A DNA stretch of 6,852 bases. Source: Candidatus Aminicenantota bacterium. Lineage in GTDB: Bacteria; Acidobacteriota; Aminicenantia; Aminicenantales; Aminicenantaceae. This document shows positions 1 through 6,678 of the stretch, one piece after another (position 1 is the stretch's first letter; every line of letters starts with the position of its first letter). Under the pieces are notes generated by a model. That model saw nothing but the letters and a program-made list of their open reading frames with translations, did not search any database and was not told the DNA's origin. The stretch lies in contig JAUWTR010000088.1 of the NCBI GenBank assembly GCA_030614645.1, positions 1 through 6,852 of the forward strand. Direction: 5' to 3'. The translations under genes and the position numbers were made by a program.

Positions 1-389
1 ACCACGATTACACTACGATCGCTTCCAATATAATCAGTAATTATATTGCTGCCTTGGCTTTAAAACCTGAGCTGAGACAAAAAATCCTCAACCGCAACAG
101 GTCAAGGTTAAACGAAAACCTTACCTATTTGACAGAATGGTTAAAACCCCATAAGGACCTGTTTACCCTCACTCCCCCAAAGGCAGGCGGTATGGCATTT
201 ATCCGCTACAATATGAAGATAAATTCAACCGATCTGGCTCACAAACTCCGGGAAGAAAAAAGTGTGTTGATAGTTCCTGGAGATCAATTTGGGATGGACC
301 ATTTTATCCGCCTCGGTATCGGGACAGAAAAGGAATGCTTTCTATCCGGACTGGACCTTATGGAAGAAACCCTTAAAGAAATACTATAA
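1..389 (+). CDS. Class I/II PLP-dependent aminotransferase, C-terminal part (5' truncated)
   Basis: This is the C-terminal 128 residues of a fold-type I aminotransferase, reading in frame from base 3 to the TAA at 387-389. The open frame continues upstream to the window edge, beginning HDYTTIAS, a segment that in this family follows the PLP-lysine region, so the catalytic lysine lies outside the window. A TTG at base 54 is an internal leucine, not a start. Visible family features are the KAGGMAFIRY segment in the small domain and FIRLGIG near the end, whose arginine (codon 309-311) matches the residue that binds the substrate alpha-carboxylate in class I enzymes. The enzyme would be cytoplasmic and transfer amino groups between an amino acid and a 2-oxo acid; substrate is not predictable. 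It converges on the sulfatase-like gene with a 10-base gap and no visible terminator between them. Confidence 0.9.
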   Translation, partial: HDYTTIASNIISNYIAALALKPELRQKILNRNRSRLNENLTYLTEWLKPHKDLFTLTPPKAGGMAFIRYNMKINSTDLAHKLREEKSVLIVPGDQFGMDHFIRLGIGTEKECFLSGLDLMEETLKEIL

Positions 390-399
390 CCAAAAGGTA

Positions 400-2715
400 T
401 TATCTTATTTTAGCAGCCTCGCTTGCTGCTTCGCCTTTGCGGACATATTCAGCTGATTTAGCATAGTCACCCATCCGGTTATACAGGTCTGCCAGAAGGA
501 AATACCCGAGAGGCAAGTCTTCCTTCTTGGGTTTGAGTTCTATCCCCTTGTCAATCAGGGAAACTGCCTCATTATATTTCTCCCCGCGGTTAAGAAAAAT
601 TCTGGCAAGATAAAAATAACTAAGTGGAAAATTAGGATTGATCTCAATTGTTTTCTCAAGATAAACCTGTTCTTCGGCCACTCTTTCGCTTACACGATAT
701 AACCTGGAAAGGTTGAAGGCAGCGCGAAAATTGTGCGGTATATATTCCAGCTCCTGTTTATAAGCTTTGATCGCACCTTCCATGTCTCCTTTGGCCTCCA
801 TTAGCTGGGCATAATTATAATTCACACTCTGGAGCCGGGGATTGATCTCCATGGCTTTTTTAAGCAATTCCTCCGCTTCCTCCAACTTCTCTTGGGTCAC
901 ATATATTCCCCCAAGGGCATTGCAAGCTGAAACAGACTGCGGATTTAACTTTAAGCACTTTTTATAGTAAAAAACGGCATTTTCATAGTCTTTAAGAAAA
1001 TAAAAGATGTTTCCTTGCACAAAATAAACCTGGGAGTCAGGCGAAAGGATCTCAAGTTTATTCAAAACAAATTTTTTAGCCTTCTCCAGCTCGTTCAGCC
1101 GGATATAGGCGTTGGCAATATTGATTACAGTAAAAGTGTCATCCGGCTTTTTATCCAATACCTGAAAATAACTCTCCAAAGCTTCTTTGGTCTTACCCCA
1201 TTTAGTATATAAATTTCCCAGAGAAAAATATGCATCAACGATATCCGGATCCTGGGCAATGATGTTCTTTATCATTTCTACAGCTTGTTCGTACTCCTCC
1301 TGTAAGCCGAGTTCCCTGGCATGCCCGAGTTGATTAAAGATATGGATCTTATCCTTAGGGTCACTCAGCTGCCGCCAGGAGATAGATGTAGAATCAGCAA
1401 ATGACCCGATATACCCGAGGGCAGCAAGCTTTTCCCGGCTTTCCTCATCCATATGGCTGTAATCAAGCTCATATGCACCACGGCTTGATTCATCAATGAA
1501 AGATTCAATTTGAGCCACCATACGGCGGGCTTCAGCCGCCTGGGAGTCGATAATATTTCGTTCTTCATCCGGATCGCTTTGTAGGTCATAAAGCTCAAGT
1601 TCAGGCGCTAGAATCAGTTTATATCTTTCATCCTGAAGGCTTTTAAGCTCGCTCCAGCCATAATGGAACCGCGGATAAAAGGTTTCGCTGTAAGCGATAC
1701 TCTCCCATTCTTTTATATCCTTGGAAAAAAGCGGCTGGAGACTCTTGCCCTGTACCTGAGAAGGGGCCTGAATCCCTGCCAGGTCAAGAATGGTTGGCAT
1801 AACATCCACCAGCGATACCGGCCGGGCCCTGCTAATTCCGTGCAGCTTCTCAAAGGGAGTGACAAAAATAAGCGGAACATGCACTCCTTCCTGGTAAATA
1901 AAAAATCCATGGGATTGTTCCTGGTGTTCTCCCAGACTTTCCCCATGGTCAGAAGCAAATACTAAAACTGTATTCTCAACCAGGTCATTCTCTTCTAAAA
2001 ATTGCCACAAGCGAGCCAACTGAGAATCGGTATAGGCAATCTCTCCAATATACGGGTGGTTGGGATATTTTTCCATGTAAGGCTCCGGAGGTTCATAAGG
2101 GGTATGAGGGTCATACAAATGGATCCAGGTGAAAAATTTTTCCTGTTTATGTTCTGCCAACCAGGGGAGTACTTCATCTATAACCTCGTTTCCCGGGCGC
2201 TGAACATTCCCTAAAGAAACCGTTTTATATTTACTTAAATCAAAGCTGTCAAAATAATGGTCAAAGCCCTGATCCAGACCCCATTTTGAATCCAAGACAT
2301 AGGCTGCCACATAAGCAGACGTCTTATACCCATGCTGCTTCATCAGTTCAGCCAGGGTAGTCATCTCTTGAGGAACCAGAAATCCGCCGTTATCACGAAC
2401 TCCATGAAAGGTCGGGTATGTCCCGGTCATTAGCGAGGCATGGGAGGGTAAAGTCAAAGTAGCTGTAGAAATGCATTTTTCAAATTTAACTCCCCGGCGT
2501 GCAAACATATCCATAGTCGGAGTGCTGATTCCGGAAAATCCATAACACCCGATCCGGTCAGCCCGAAGGGTGTCTACTGTGATAAGGATGTAATTTAAAT
2601 CCTCAGCTTGATCCAGGCGGGATATCCCGTCTTTTCGAACAAACAGAAAATAGCCCCCTACAACTAAAATCAAGACGAAAAACAAGCTAAAAATCAATAT
2701 CGCTTTTTTATTCAC
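400..2715 (-). CDS. Membrane-anchored sulfatase-superfamily protein fused to TPR repeats
   Basis: A 771-residue protein with three parts. Residues 6-27 form one hydrophobic segment after a short KK-containing N-terminus, so it is probably an uncleaved anchor with the rest outside the membrane. Residues about 40-400 are an alkaline-phosphatase/sulfatase-fold domain: VDTLRAD with D48 as a metal ligand, TLPSHASLMTG at 88-98, HLYDPHTPY at 199-207, and SDHGE with D256 and H257 as metal ligands. Residues about 455-765 hold eight or nine TPR units. The nucleophile position of the CxPSR sulfatase motif is Thr88 and the arginine is His92, so formylglycine maturation is not possible at this site; phosphoesterase or phospho-group transferase activity is an alternative. 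The start is GTG; an in-frame TGA lies 15 bases upstream and no clear Shine-Dalgarno is visible. It is the last gene of the leftward cluster. Substrate unknown. Confidence 0.9.
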   Translation of the reverse strand: MNKKAILIFSLFFVLILVVGGYFLFVRKDGISRLDQAEDLNYILITVDTLRADRIGCYGFSGISTPTMDMFARRGVKFEKCISTATLTLPSHASLMTGTYPTFHGVRDNGGFLVPQEMTTLAELMKQHGYKTSAYVAAYVLDSKWGLDQGFDHYFDSFDLSKYKTVSLGNVQRPGNEVIDEVLPWLAEHKQEKFFTWIHLYDPHTPYEPPEPYMEKYPNHPYIGEIAYTDSQLARLWQFLEENDLVENTVLVFASDHGESLGEHQEQSHGFFIYQEGVHVPLIFVTPFEKLHGISRARPVSLVDVMPTILDLAGIQAPSQVQGKSLQPLFSKDIKEWESIAYSETFYPRFHYGWSELKSLQDERYKLILAPELELYDLQSDPDEERNIIDSQAAEARRMVAQIESFIDESSRGAYELDYSHMDEESREKLAALGYIGSFADSTSISWRQLSDPKDKIHIFNQLGHARELGLQEEYEQAVEMIKNIIAQDPDIVDAYFSLGNLYTKWGKTKEALESYFQVLDKKPDDTFTVINIANAYIRLNELEKAKKFVLNKLEILSPDSQVYFVQGNIFYFLKDYENAVFYYKKCLKLNPQSVSACNALGGIYVTQEKLEEAEELLKKAMEINPRLQSVNYNYAQLMEAKGDMEGAIKAYKQELEYIPHNFRAAFNLSRLYRVSERVAEEQVYLEKTIEINPNFPLSYFYLARIFLNRGEKYNEAVSLIDKGIELKPKKEDLPLGYFLLADLYNRMGDYAKSAEYVRKGEAASEAAKIR

Positions 2716-2745
2716 AGTAATTAAATTTCAGCATAAATCAGGGAT

Positions 2746-2773
2746 ATTTTAGGTATATCTTTTTTATCAACAA
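2746..2773 (-). promoter_or_regulatory. Weak possible promoter before the sulfatase-like gene
   Basis: The 99-base gap between the aldo/keto reductase stop and the sulfatase-like start holds no gene. Read leftward it contains TTGTTG (2773-2768), 16 bases, then TAAAAT (2751-2746), about 30 bases before the GTG. The -10 matches the sigma-70 consensus at 5 of 6 positions and the -35 at only 3 of 6. In AT-rich DNA such a match is expected by chance fairly often, so this is only a candidate internal promoter. Confidence 0.2.
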
Positions 2774-2814
2774 AACAGCACAGCCAAGGTGACTTTCCGG
2801 TTTCTTTTTCTTTC

Positions 2815-3852
2815 TTAGATAATCTGCCCTTTCATCCAGCCGGCTGTATTGTGAAAATTAGCTACAGCGCTTCCGGGGGGAACGAGATTATCGCAAGCTT
2901 CCCGCAGCTCATCGGAAAGGGTCATCTCCATAACAGGAATCATATCCTCAAGATGCTGCAAATTTTCGGGACCGATCAAGGGAGCTGTTACTCCGGGCTG
3001 ATCCTTAACCCACAGGATTCCCAGTTGAGCCGGGGTCAGGCCGGCATCTTTAGCTAATTTTACAAACTTGCTCCCTACTTCAATGCCTTTCTTTGTCACC
3101 CTGTCTGCATAAAATCCGCCCCGCAGGGCAGCTCGTGATTCCTCAGGATATTTTTCAATATTGTCATACAAACCAACTAAAGTACCCATTGCTAGGGGAG
3201 ACCAGGTAATAATTCCCATGCCGAACCTCTCGGCCATGGGAAGCAATTCGTTCTCAATGCGCCTGTCCAAAAGATTATAGGGCGGCTGCTCAACACTAAA
3301 ACGCACATAACCTTTTAATTCGCTCAGCATTATCGCCTCTGCTACTGCCCAGGCAGGAAAGGTCGAACAACCTACATAACGTATCTTTCCCTGGCGAACC
3401 ATGTCTGTCAAGGCACTCAGGGTCTCCTCAATATTTACTTCCAGGTCTTGCCGGTGGATCTGGTAAAGATCGATATAGTCAGTCTGAAATCTCTTCAATG
3501 ACCTCTCACAAGCCCTGATCATATTCAACCGTGTAGGCCCGCTCTGATTCGCCCCCATCTCAGGCACGAATTCATCAAGCGTCAAGCCAACCCGGCGCTG
3601 CCCATGATCACACTTGGTTGCAAGCAGAACCGAATGACGCATCCCGCTTGCCTTTAGCGTCCGGCCTATGACTTTCTCTCCTTCACCTTCCCCATATGAA
3701 TCTCCGGTATCTACGAGGTTGATGCCAACATCAACAGCCCTGTTTAATATTTCAGCACATTCTTTTTCCGGGATTGGATCAGCAAAACAATCTGTTCCTA
3801 AACAAATAGGGGAGACTTGCACTCCTGTTCTTCCTAAATTACGATATTCCAT
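2815..3852 (-). CDS. Aldo/keto reductase
   Basis: A 345-residue NAD(P)H-dependent oxidoreductase of the aldo/keto reductase superfamily, which reduces aldehydes or ketones (or oxidises the alcohols) inside a TIM barrel in the cytoplasm. The whole family pattern is present: MEYRNLGRTGVQVSPICLGT at the N-terminus, and the catalytic tetrad D48, Y53, K80 and H133 in the contexts NLVDTGDSYG, LLATK and LYQIHRQD. GCS at 161-163 and TWSPLAMG at 216-223 line the cofactor and substrate pockets. Length is normal for the family. The ATG start has a good Shine-Dalgarno, GGAGG at 3860-3864, with a 7-base spacer. It lies 66 bases after the glycosidase-like gene, and that gap contains a perfect 8-base inverted repeat just ahead of the ribosome site. 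The neighbour suggests a sugar or sugar-derived carbonyl as substrate; this is inference. Confidence 0.95.
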   Translation of the reverse strand: MEYRNLGRTGVQVSPICLGTDCFADPIPEKECAEILNRAVDVGINLVDTGDSYGEGEGEKVIGRTLKASGMRHSVLLATKCDHGQRRVGLTLDEFVPEMGANQSGPTRLNMIRACERSLKRFQTDYIDLYQIHRQDLEVNIEETLSALTDMVRQGKIRYVGCSTFPAWAVAEAIMLSELKGYVRFSVEQPPYNLLDRRIENELLPMAERFGMGIITWSPLAMGTLVGLYDNIEKYPEESRAALRGGFYADRVTKKGIEVGSKFVKLAKDAGLTPAQLGILWVKDQPGVTAPLIGPENLQHLEDMIPVMEMTLSDELREACDNLVPPGSAVANFHNTAGWMKGQII

Positions 3853-3869
3853 ATTTTTTCCTCCAAAAT

Positions 3870-3900
3870 TTAACCTGAACCCGTGAATAATCCAGGTTAA
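3870..3900. repeat. Perfect 8-bp inverted repeat upstream of the aldo/keto reductase
   Basis: Arms TTAACCTG (3870-3877) and CAGGTTAA (3893-3900) are exact reverse complements separated by 15 bases. The element sits between the glycosidase-like stop and the aldo/keto reductase start, with its near arm ending 5 bases from the Shine-Dalgarno at 3860-3864. It could be an operator for a dimeric regulator or an RNA hairpin affecting ribosome access or transcript processing. No U-tract follows it on either strand, so it does not look like an intrinsic terminator. Confidence 0.6.
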
Positions 3901-3918
3901 TCCTTCTTATTGATAATT

Positions 3919-4812
3919 TCAAGCCTTAACCCATTTTAATCGCGCTATTCTCATTCCTGTGTTACCAGGTATAAGGGCGGCGATATAAAATTGCTGCTCA
4001 TGTTTAATAATTCTGGCTACCTCAACAGGTAAAGTGCAGACCTTATAGCGGTCATCATCAATTCCGAAATTTAAAGGATCATTTGAACAGTATACAATCG
4101 TTTCATAATCATCACTATCCTGGCAAGGACTCGCTCTGAATAAATAAAAAGAATGCTCCTCTGGCAGATATTGAACAAAAGCACATTCCGCATCTGATGG
4201 TCCGCTGCCGCCGCTCCCGCCCTTGGAAACAATTACTGAATCACTCCAATTGTGCAAATCAGAAGATGTTCTGCAGTATATTGCTCCTTCCCCTTCCGGT
4301 ACGCCCGTATAATACAGATAAAACTTCTTTCTAAAGGCCATAACCATCGGGTCTCTTGTACTTGAGCGATGGCCTTCTGTAAAAAGGCCACTTAAATTAT
4401 CAGGGTTTAGAAGACGGGCGAATGTTTTTCCGTCACTGCTCCAGGCCATACAGATATGTATCCAGTCACCATAAAACATATAATACTCACCCTTGTATTT
4501 AATAACATAAGGCGCCTGAAGCCCGCCGATCTTTTCTCCAAAATTTGAGTCAGCCTCCATAAAAATTCCCATAGGAGTCCAATTTTCATCAGTAAGGGAA
4601 TCAGCTTGCCATCGATAAAACAACCTTCCCCTCCCCCCACAACCCGTCCGGCGTACACAGGAACACATCTGCCAGGTTTGATCGGCTGCCTGCCAGATAC
4701 CAAAATCCAGAGGCTGCTGTTTTTCTGTATTATAATGGCCGAGATCAGGGTTGCCTGCAATAGTCCACCATTCTCCCTCGATCTGAGGAATCAGTTTTTT
4801 TTCTTTGTTCAT
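3919..4812 (-). CDS. Glycosidase-like five-bladed beta-propeller protein (GH43/GH32-type fold)
   Basis: A 297-residue protein with no signal peptide or membrane segment, so probably cytoplasmic. It has the repeated blade pattern of the GH43/GH32 superfamily: APYVIKYKGEYYMFYG at about 100-115, MAWSSDGKTF at about 122-131, RDPMV at 153-157, KKFYLYYTG at about 162-170 and SSDLHNW near 183-189. Three acidic residues fall where clan enzymes carry catalytic residues: D23 in NPDLG, D154 in RDP and E209 in AEC, the last two resembling the GH32 RDP and EC motifs. It is short, covering only the propeller. Start ATG follows AAGGA (4824-4820) by 7 bases. The 22-base inverted-repeat copy at 4825-4846 lies 12 bases upstream. 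Activity on a glycoside is inferred from the fold; it could act on fructosides, arabinosides or mannosides, or be non-catalytic. Confidence 0.75.
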   Translation of the reverse strand: MNKEKKLIPQIEGEWWTIAGNPDLGHYNTEKQQPLDFGIWQAADQTWQMCSCVRRTGCGGRGRLFYRWQADSLTDENWTPMGIFMEADSNFGEKIGGLQAPYVIKYKGEYYMFYGDWIHICMAWSSDGKTFARLLNPDNLSGLFTEGHRSSTRDPMVMAFRKKFYLYYTGVPEGEGAIYCRTSSDLHNWSDSVIVSKGGSGGSGPSDAECAFVQYLPEEHSFYLFRASPCQDSDDYETIVYCSNDPLNFGIDDDRYKVCTLPVEVARIIKHEQQFYIAALIPGNTGMRIARLKWVKA

Positions 4813-4824
4813 TTCACTTTCCTT

Positions 4825-4846
4825 AACTATTCATAAAAAATGTCGA
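4825..4846 (-). repeat. Left copy of a 22-bp inverted repeat
   Basis: Read leftward, this stretch (TCGACA, then six T in total after the CA, then ATGAATAGTT) is identical over 22 bases to 6662-6683 on the + strand. After one mismatch at 4824 the match continues for AGGA (4823-4820), giving 26 of 27. It lies between the stop of the 88-residue gene (4851) and the start of the glycosidase-like gene (4812). A chance exact match of this length in a 6.9-kb window is very unlikely even in AT-rich DNA. Confidence 0.9.
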
Positions 4847-4850
4847 AAGA

Positions 4851-5117
4851 TTATATATCGTTTTTTTTCTTTAAATCCATAATAATTCCGGAATGACTCC
4901 AATCTTTTATGGTTCCGTATTGAAAATGCTTGTCAGTAAAGCCGACTATCTTTATTCCGGTTTTATTTTCACATTCTACAAATTTTTGGATTGAATCATA
5001 AGTAACTCCATCCAGGGATTCAATTTCCAGCCAACGGCTTTTTTCAACTTCCAGAAATATGTGCTGTCTTTCTTTATTATAAAGCGATTTAGCTTTTCTT
5101 ATTCTATGAGCTTTCAT
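4851..5117 (-). CDS. Hypothetical protein, 88 residues, low GC
   Basis: I do not recognise this protein. It is 88 residues, basic at both ends (MKAHRIRKAK, LKKKNDI), soluble, with no signal peptide, membrane segment or cysteine-metal motif; the middle reads HIFLEVEKSRWLEIESL and the end GIKIVGFTDKHFQYG, consistent with a small alpha/beta domain. By hand count its GC is about 32%, against roughly 48-50% in sampled lines of the gene upstream, which suggests separate acquisition or weak constraint. It starts 20 bases after the class V enzyme stop, so translation may be coupled; no Shine-Dalgarno precedes the ATG. Its stop codon is 4 bases from the left inverted-repeat copy. It could be a real small gene, a domain remnant or a chance frame in an AT-rich spacer. 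Confidence 0.5.
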   Translation of the reverse strand: MKAHRIRKAKSLYNKERQHIFLEVEKSRWLEIESLDGVTYDSIQKFVECENKTGIKIVGFTDKHFQYGTIKDWSHSGIIMDLKKKNDI

Positions 5118-5137
5118 GATAATATGTTCAGGTTCTA

Positions 5138-6415
5138 TTACTCTCCCCTGATTTCCCGGGCAGCTTTAAGTAATTTATCTATTTCCCCCGGTGTGTTGTA
5201 ATGGGCCGAAGAGAGCCTTACTGCATCAGGCCAGTCCATGGCTTCTAAAGGACCAGTAGAATAAGGGTCTTTAATCCTAGCCCCCAAACGAATATGATAT
5301 TTTTTGTTAAAATGGCCGATCGCTGTTGAAGAGTCCATGCCATTTACCCGAAAAAGGAAAATACAGAGGCGGTTGCCGATCTCAGGCAGCATATTACAAG
5401 GGGTTATATTGTCAAGCTGGCGGAGACCTGCAAGTTCATCCGTGCCGTTCATAGCTCGATGTAACAGTGCTTTCATATGACTGTGAATGGCATCTTTTGC
5501 AGCAATGACCTGTTCCCGCTTGTCAGTGGATTGAGTGAACTGACTTCCCAGCCAACCTAGATAATCCATAACCACTGACCAGGCCATATACATCGGATGG
5601 GCAGGAGAGCCTAAAACCCAATTATCATCTGGTTTTCCAATGAGGTTCCAGTGAGGAAGTTTAGCCAGTCTCTCGGAAAGATGGGCAAATCCTATGCCTT
5701 TAACAGTGTATGCCTTATAAGGACCAAAAGCATAAGCATCCGCGCCAATATCTTCGACATCGATCGGACCATGGGGAGCATATTGGACCGCATCTACCAG
5801 CACATAAAGGTCAGGTTTTATCTTACGGGCCTCCTCGATTATGTATTTAGCATCATTAATAGCGCCGGTCTGGTTGGAGCCGTGCTGAAAGACCAGGATA
5901 TTGGTGTCCTTGTCTACCAGCTCAAGGATATTTTCTAGGGGAACGGAACTTGTCTCCTTGGAAATCTTGGCACATCTCCATTCCATATTATGCATTTCCG
6001 CAAAATATTTAGTCGGACTTAAAACAGCCGGATGCTCTAATTCAGTAGTTACAATATTATTCCCGGGGATATGAGCAGTTACGGCATTTATGGCCCGGAA
6101 AATGGCATGGGTAGCACTGTGAGCGGCCATTATAATCCCGGATTTAGCTCCCAGAAAAAGCTTTACATCTTCAATTCCTTTTTCCACAGCCTTTACCACA
6201 TGGTCAGAGGCAGGATTAAACCTGAATAATTCATCAGGCAACGCTGTTTCTCTTGCCATAGTTTCCATAACAGTCTTAAGACGGAGGGAACCTCCTGATG
6301 CTTCAAAATAGGTCCGTTCTCCTGTATAAGGGTCCCAGTCAACATAAAGGAATTTGTCTCTTATTTTATCTAATAAGGCGGGAGAGAACATGCCGCTTTC
6401 TTGAACTTCTTTCAT
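5138..6415 (-). CDS. Class V aminotransferase-fold PLP enzyme (cysteine desulfurase/epimerase-like, no catalytic Cys)
   Basis: A 425-residue fold-type I PLP enzyme. Numbering from the ATG at 6415, visible family features are YFEASGG near 36-42, TTELEHP with H128 stacking on the cofactor, HGSNQTG with N181, VLVDAVQ with D208 and Q211, and GPYKAY with K234 as the PLP lysine. R400 in VRLSSAHYNT fits the carboxylate-binding arginine. Where SufS-type desulfurases have the RTGHHC loop cysteine, this protein reads IRLGARIKD with no cysteine nearby, so sulfur release from cysteine by that mechanism is unlikely. Epimerase, lyase or aminotransferase activity is more plausible. A GTG lies one codon upstream (6418), but GAGGAG at 6427-6422 leaves only 3 bases to it and 6 to the ATG, so the ATG is preferred. 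First gene of the leftward unit, inside the inverted-repeat pair. Confidence 0.85.
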   Translation of the reverse strand: MKEVQESGMFSPALLDKIRDKFLYVDWDPYTGERTYFEASGGSLRLKTVMETMARETALPDELFRFNPASDHVVKAVEKGIEDVKLFLGAKSGIIMAAHSATHAIFRAINAVTAHIPGNNIVTTELEHPAVLSPTKYFAEMHNMEWRCAKISKETSSVPLENILELVDKDTNILVFQHGSNQTGAINDAKYIIEEARKIKPDLYVLVDAVQYAPHGPIDVEDIGADAYAFGPYKAYTVKGIGFAHLSERLAKLPHWNLIGKPDDNWVLGSPAHPMYMAWSVVMDYLGWLGSQFTQSTDKREQVIAAKDAIHSHMKALLHRAMNGTDELAGLRQLDNITPCNMLPEIGNRLCIFLFRVNGMDSSTAIGHFNKKYHIRLGARIKDPYSTGPLEAMDWPDAVRLSSAHYNTPGEIDKLLKAAREIRGE

Positions 6416-6421
6416 CACAAT

Positions 6422-6427
6422 CTCCTC
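6422..6427 (-). promoter_or_regulatory. Ribosome binding site deciding the class V enzyme start
   Basis: GAGGAG read leftward is a strong Shine-Dalgarno. It stands 6 bases before the ATG at 6415 but only 3 before the GTG at 6418, which favours the ATG. Confidence 0.75.
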
Positions 6428-6521
6428 AAATATTAAACACTAAAAATTTATAATATCAAAAAATCACCTCAAAGGAAAGAGCTGTTTTAATATGTAACTC
6501 TATCAAAGGGATAAACTAACA

Positions 6522-6527
6522 ATTATA
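6522..6527 (-). promoter_or_regulatory. Possible -10 box for the leftward unit
   Basis: Read leftward, this is a perfect TATAAT about 105 bases before the class V enzyme start. The segment 17 bases further upstream (TCAAGG) does not resemble a -35 box, so the promoter call is weak. Confidence 0.25.
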
Positions 6528-6558
6528 ACTTACATAATGCTTTTCCTTGATATATGCC

Positions 6559-6588
6559 TTTACAAAACCCCTTAAAAGTTGCTATTAT
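6559..6588 (+). promoter_or_regulatory. Candidate sigma-70 promoter reading right
   Basis: TTTACA (6559-6564), 18-base spacer, TATTAT (6583-6588), each matching consensus at 5 of 6 positions. It would give the gene at 6704 a leader of about 110 bases. It lies inside the inverted-repeat pair, pointing outward through the right copy. Confidence 0.4.
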
Positions 6589-6649
6589 TAAAAGCTTAAA
6601 ATTATAGCCTGAGCTATTCAAGAAATGTAAAATGCTTATTTATCAAGAA

Positions 6650-6678
6650 TTGCCAATCATATCGACATTTTTTATGAA
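6650..6678 (+). promoter_or_regulatory. Candidate proximal promoter overlapping the right inverted repeat
   Basis: TTGCCA (6650-6655) is 17 bases from TATGAA (6673-6678), matching consensus at 5 and 4 of 6. The -10 lies within the 22-base repeat and the -35 just inside the bracketed segment, so after an inversion the same spacing would be rebuilt ahead of the glycosidase-like gene. At present the left copy has ATATAT in the equivalent -35 position. Confidence 0.35.

Noticed and set aside
54..389. Separate small gene starting at TTG 54
   Set aside because: The same frame is open to the window edge and the upstream residues HDYTTIAS match the aminotransferase family, so it is one truncated gene.
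412..430. Hairpin AGCAGC / GCTGCT with a 7-base loop near the convergent gene ends, as a terminator
   Set aside because: It lies inside the sulfatase-like coding end, has no U-tract on either strand, and the repeat reflects alanine codons.
1663..2214. ORFs on either strand inside the sulfatase-like gene (for example 1663-1965 + and 1713-1958 -)
   Set aside because: They overlap a well-supported conserved gene in other frames and show no family features.
2742..2766. Stem GATAT/ATATC followed by six T on the + strand as an intrinsic terminator
   Set aside because: The 5-bp all-weak stem is too unstable and no + strand gene ends there.
4407..4836. ORFs overlapping the glycosidase-like gene in other frames (4407-4760 - and 4606-4836 +)
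   Set aside because: They are shadows of the propeller gene, with implausible protein composition and no independent ribosome sites.
6604..6617. ATAGC/GCTAT hairpin with a CTGA loop as a riboswitch or attenuator
   Set aside because: The five-pair stem stands alone with no U-tract or second structural element.
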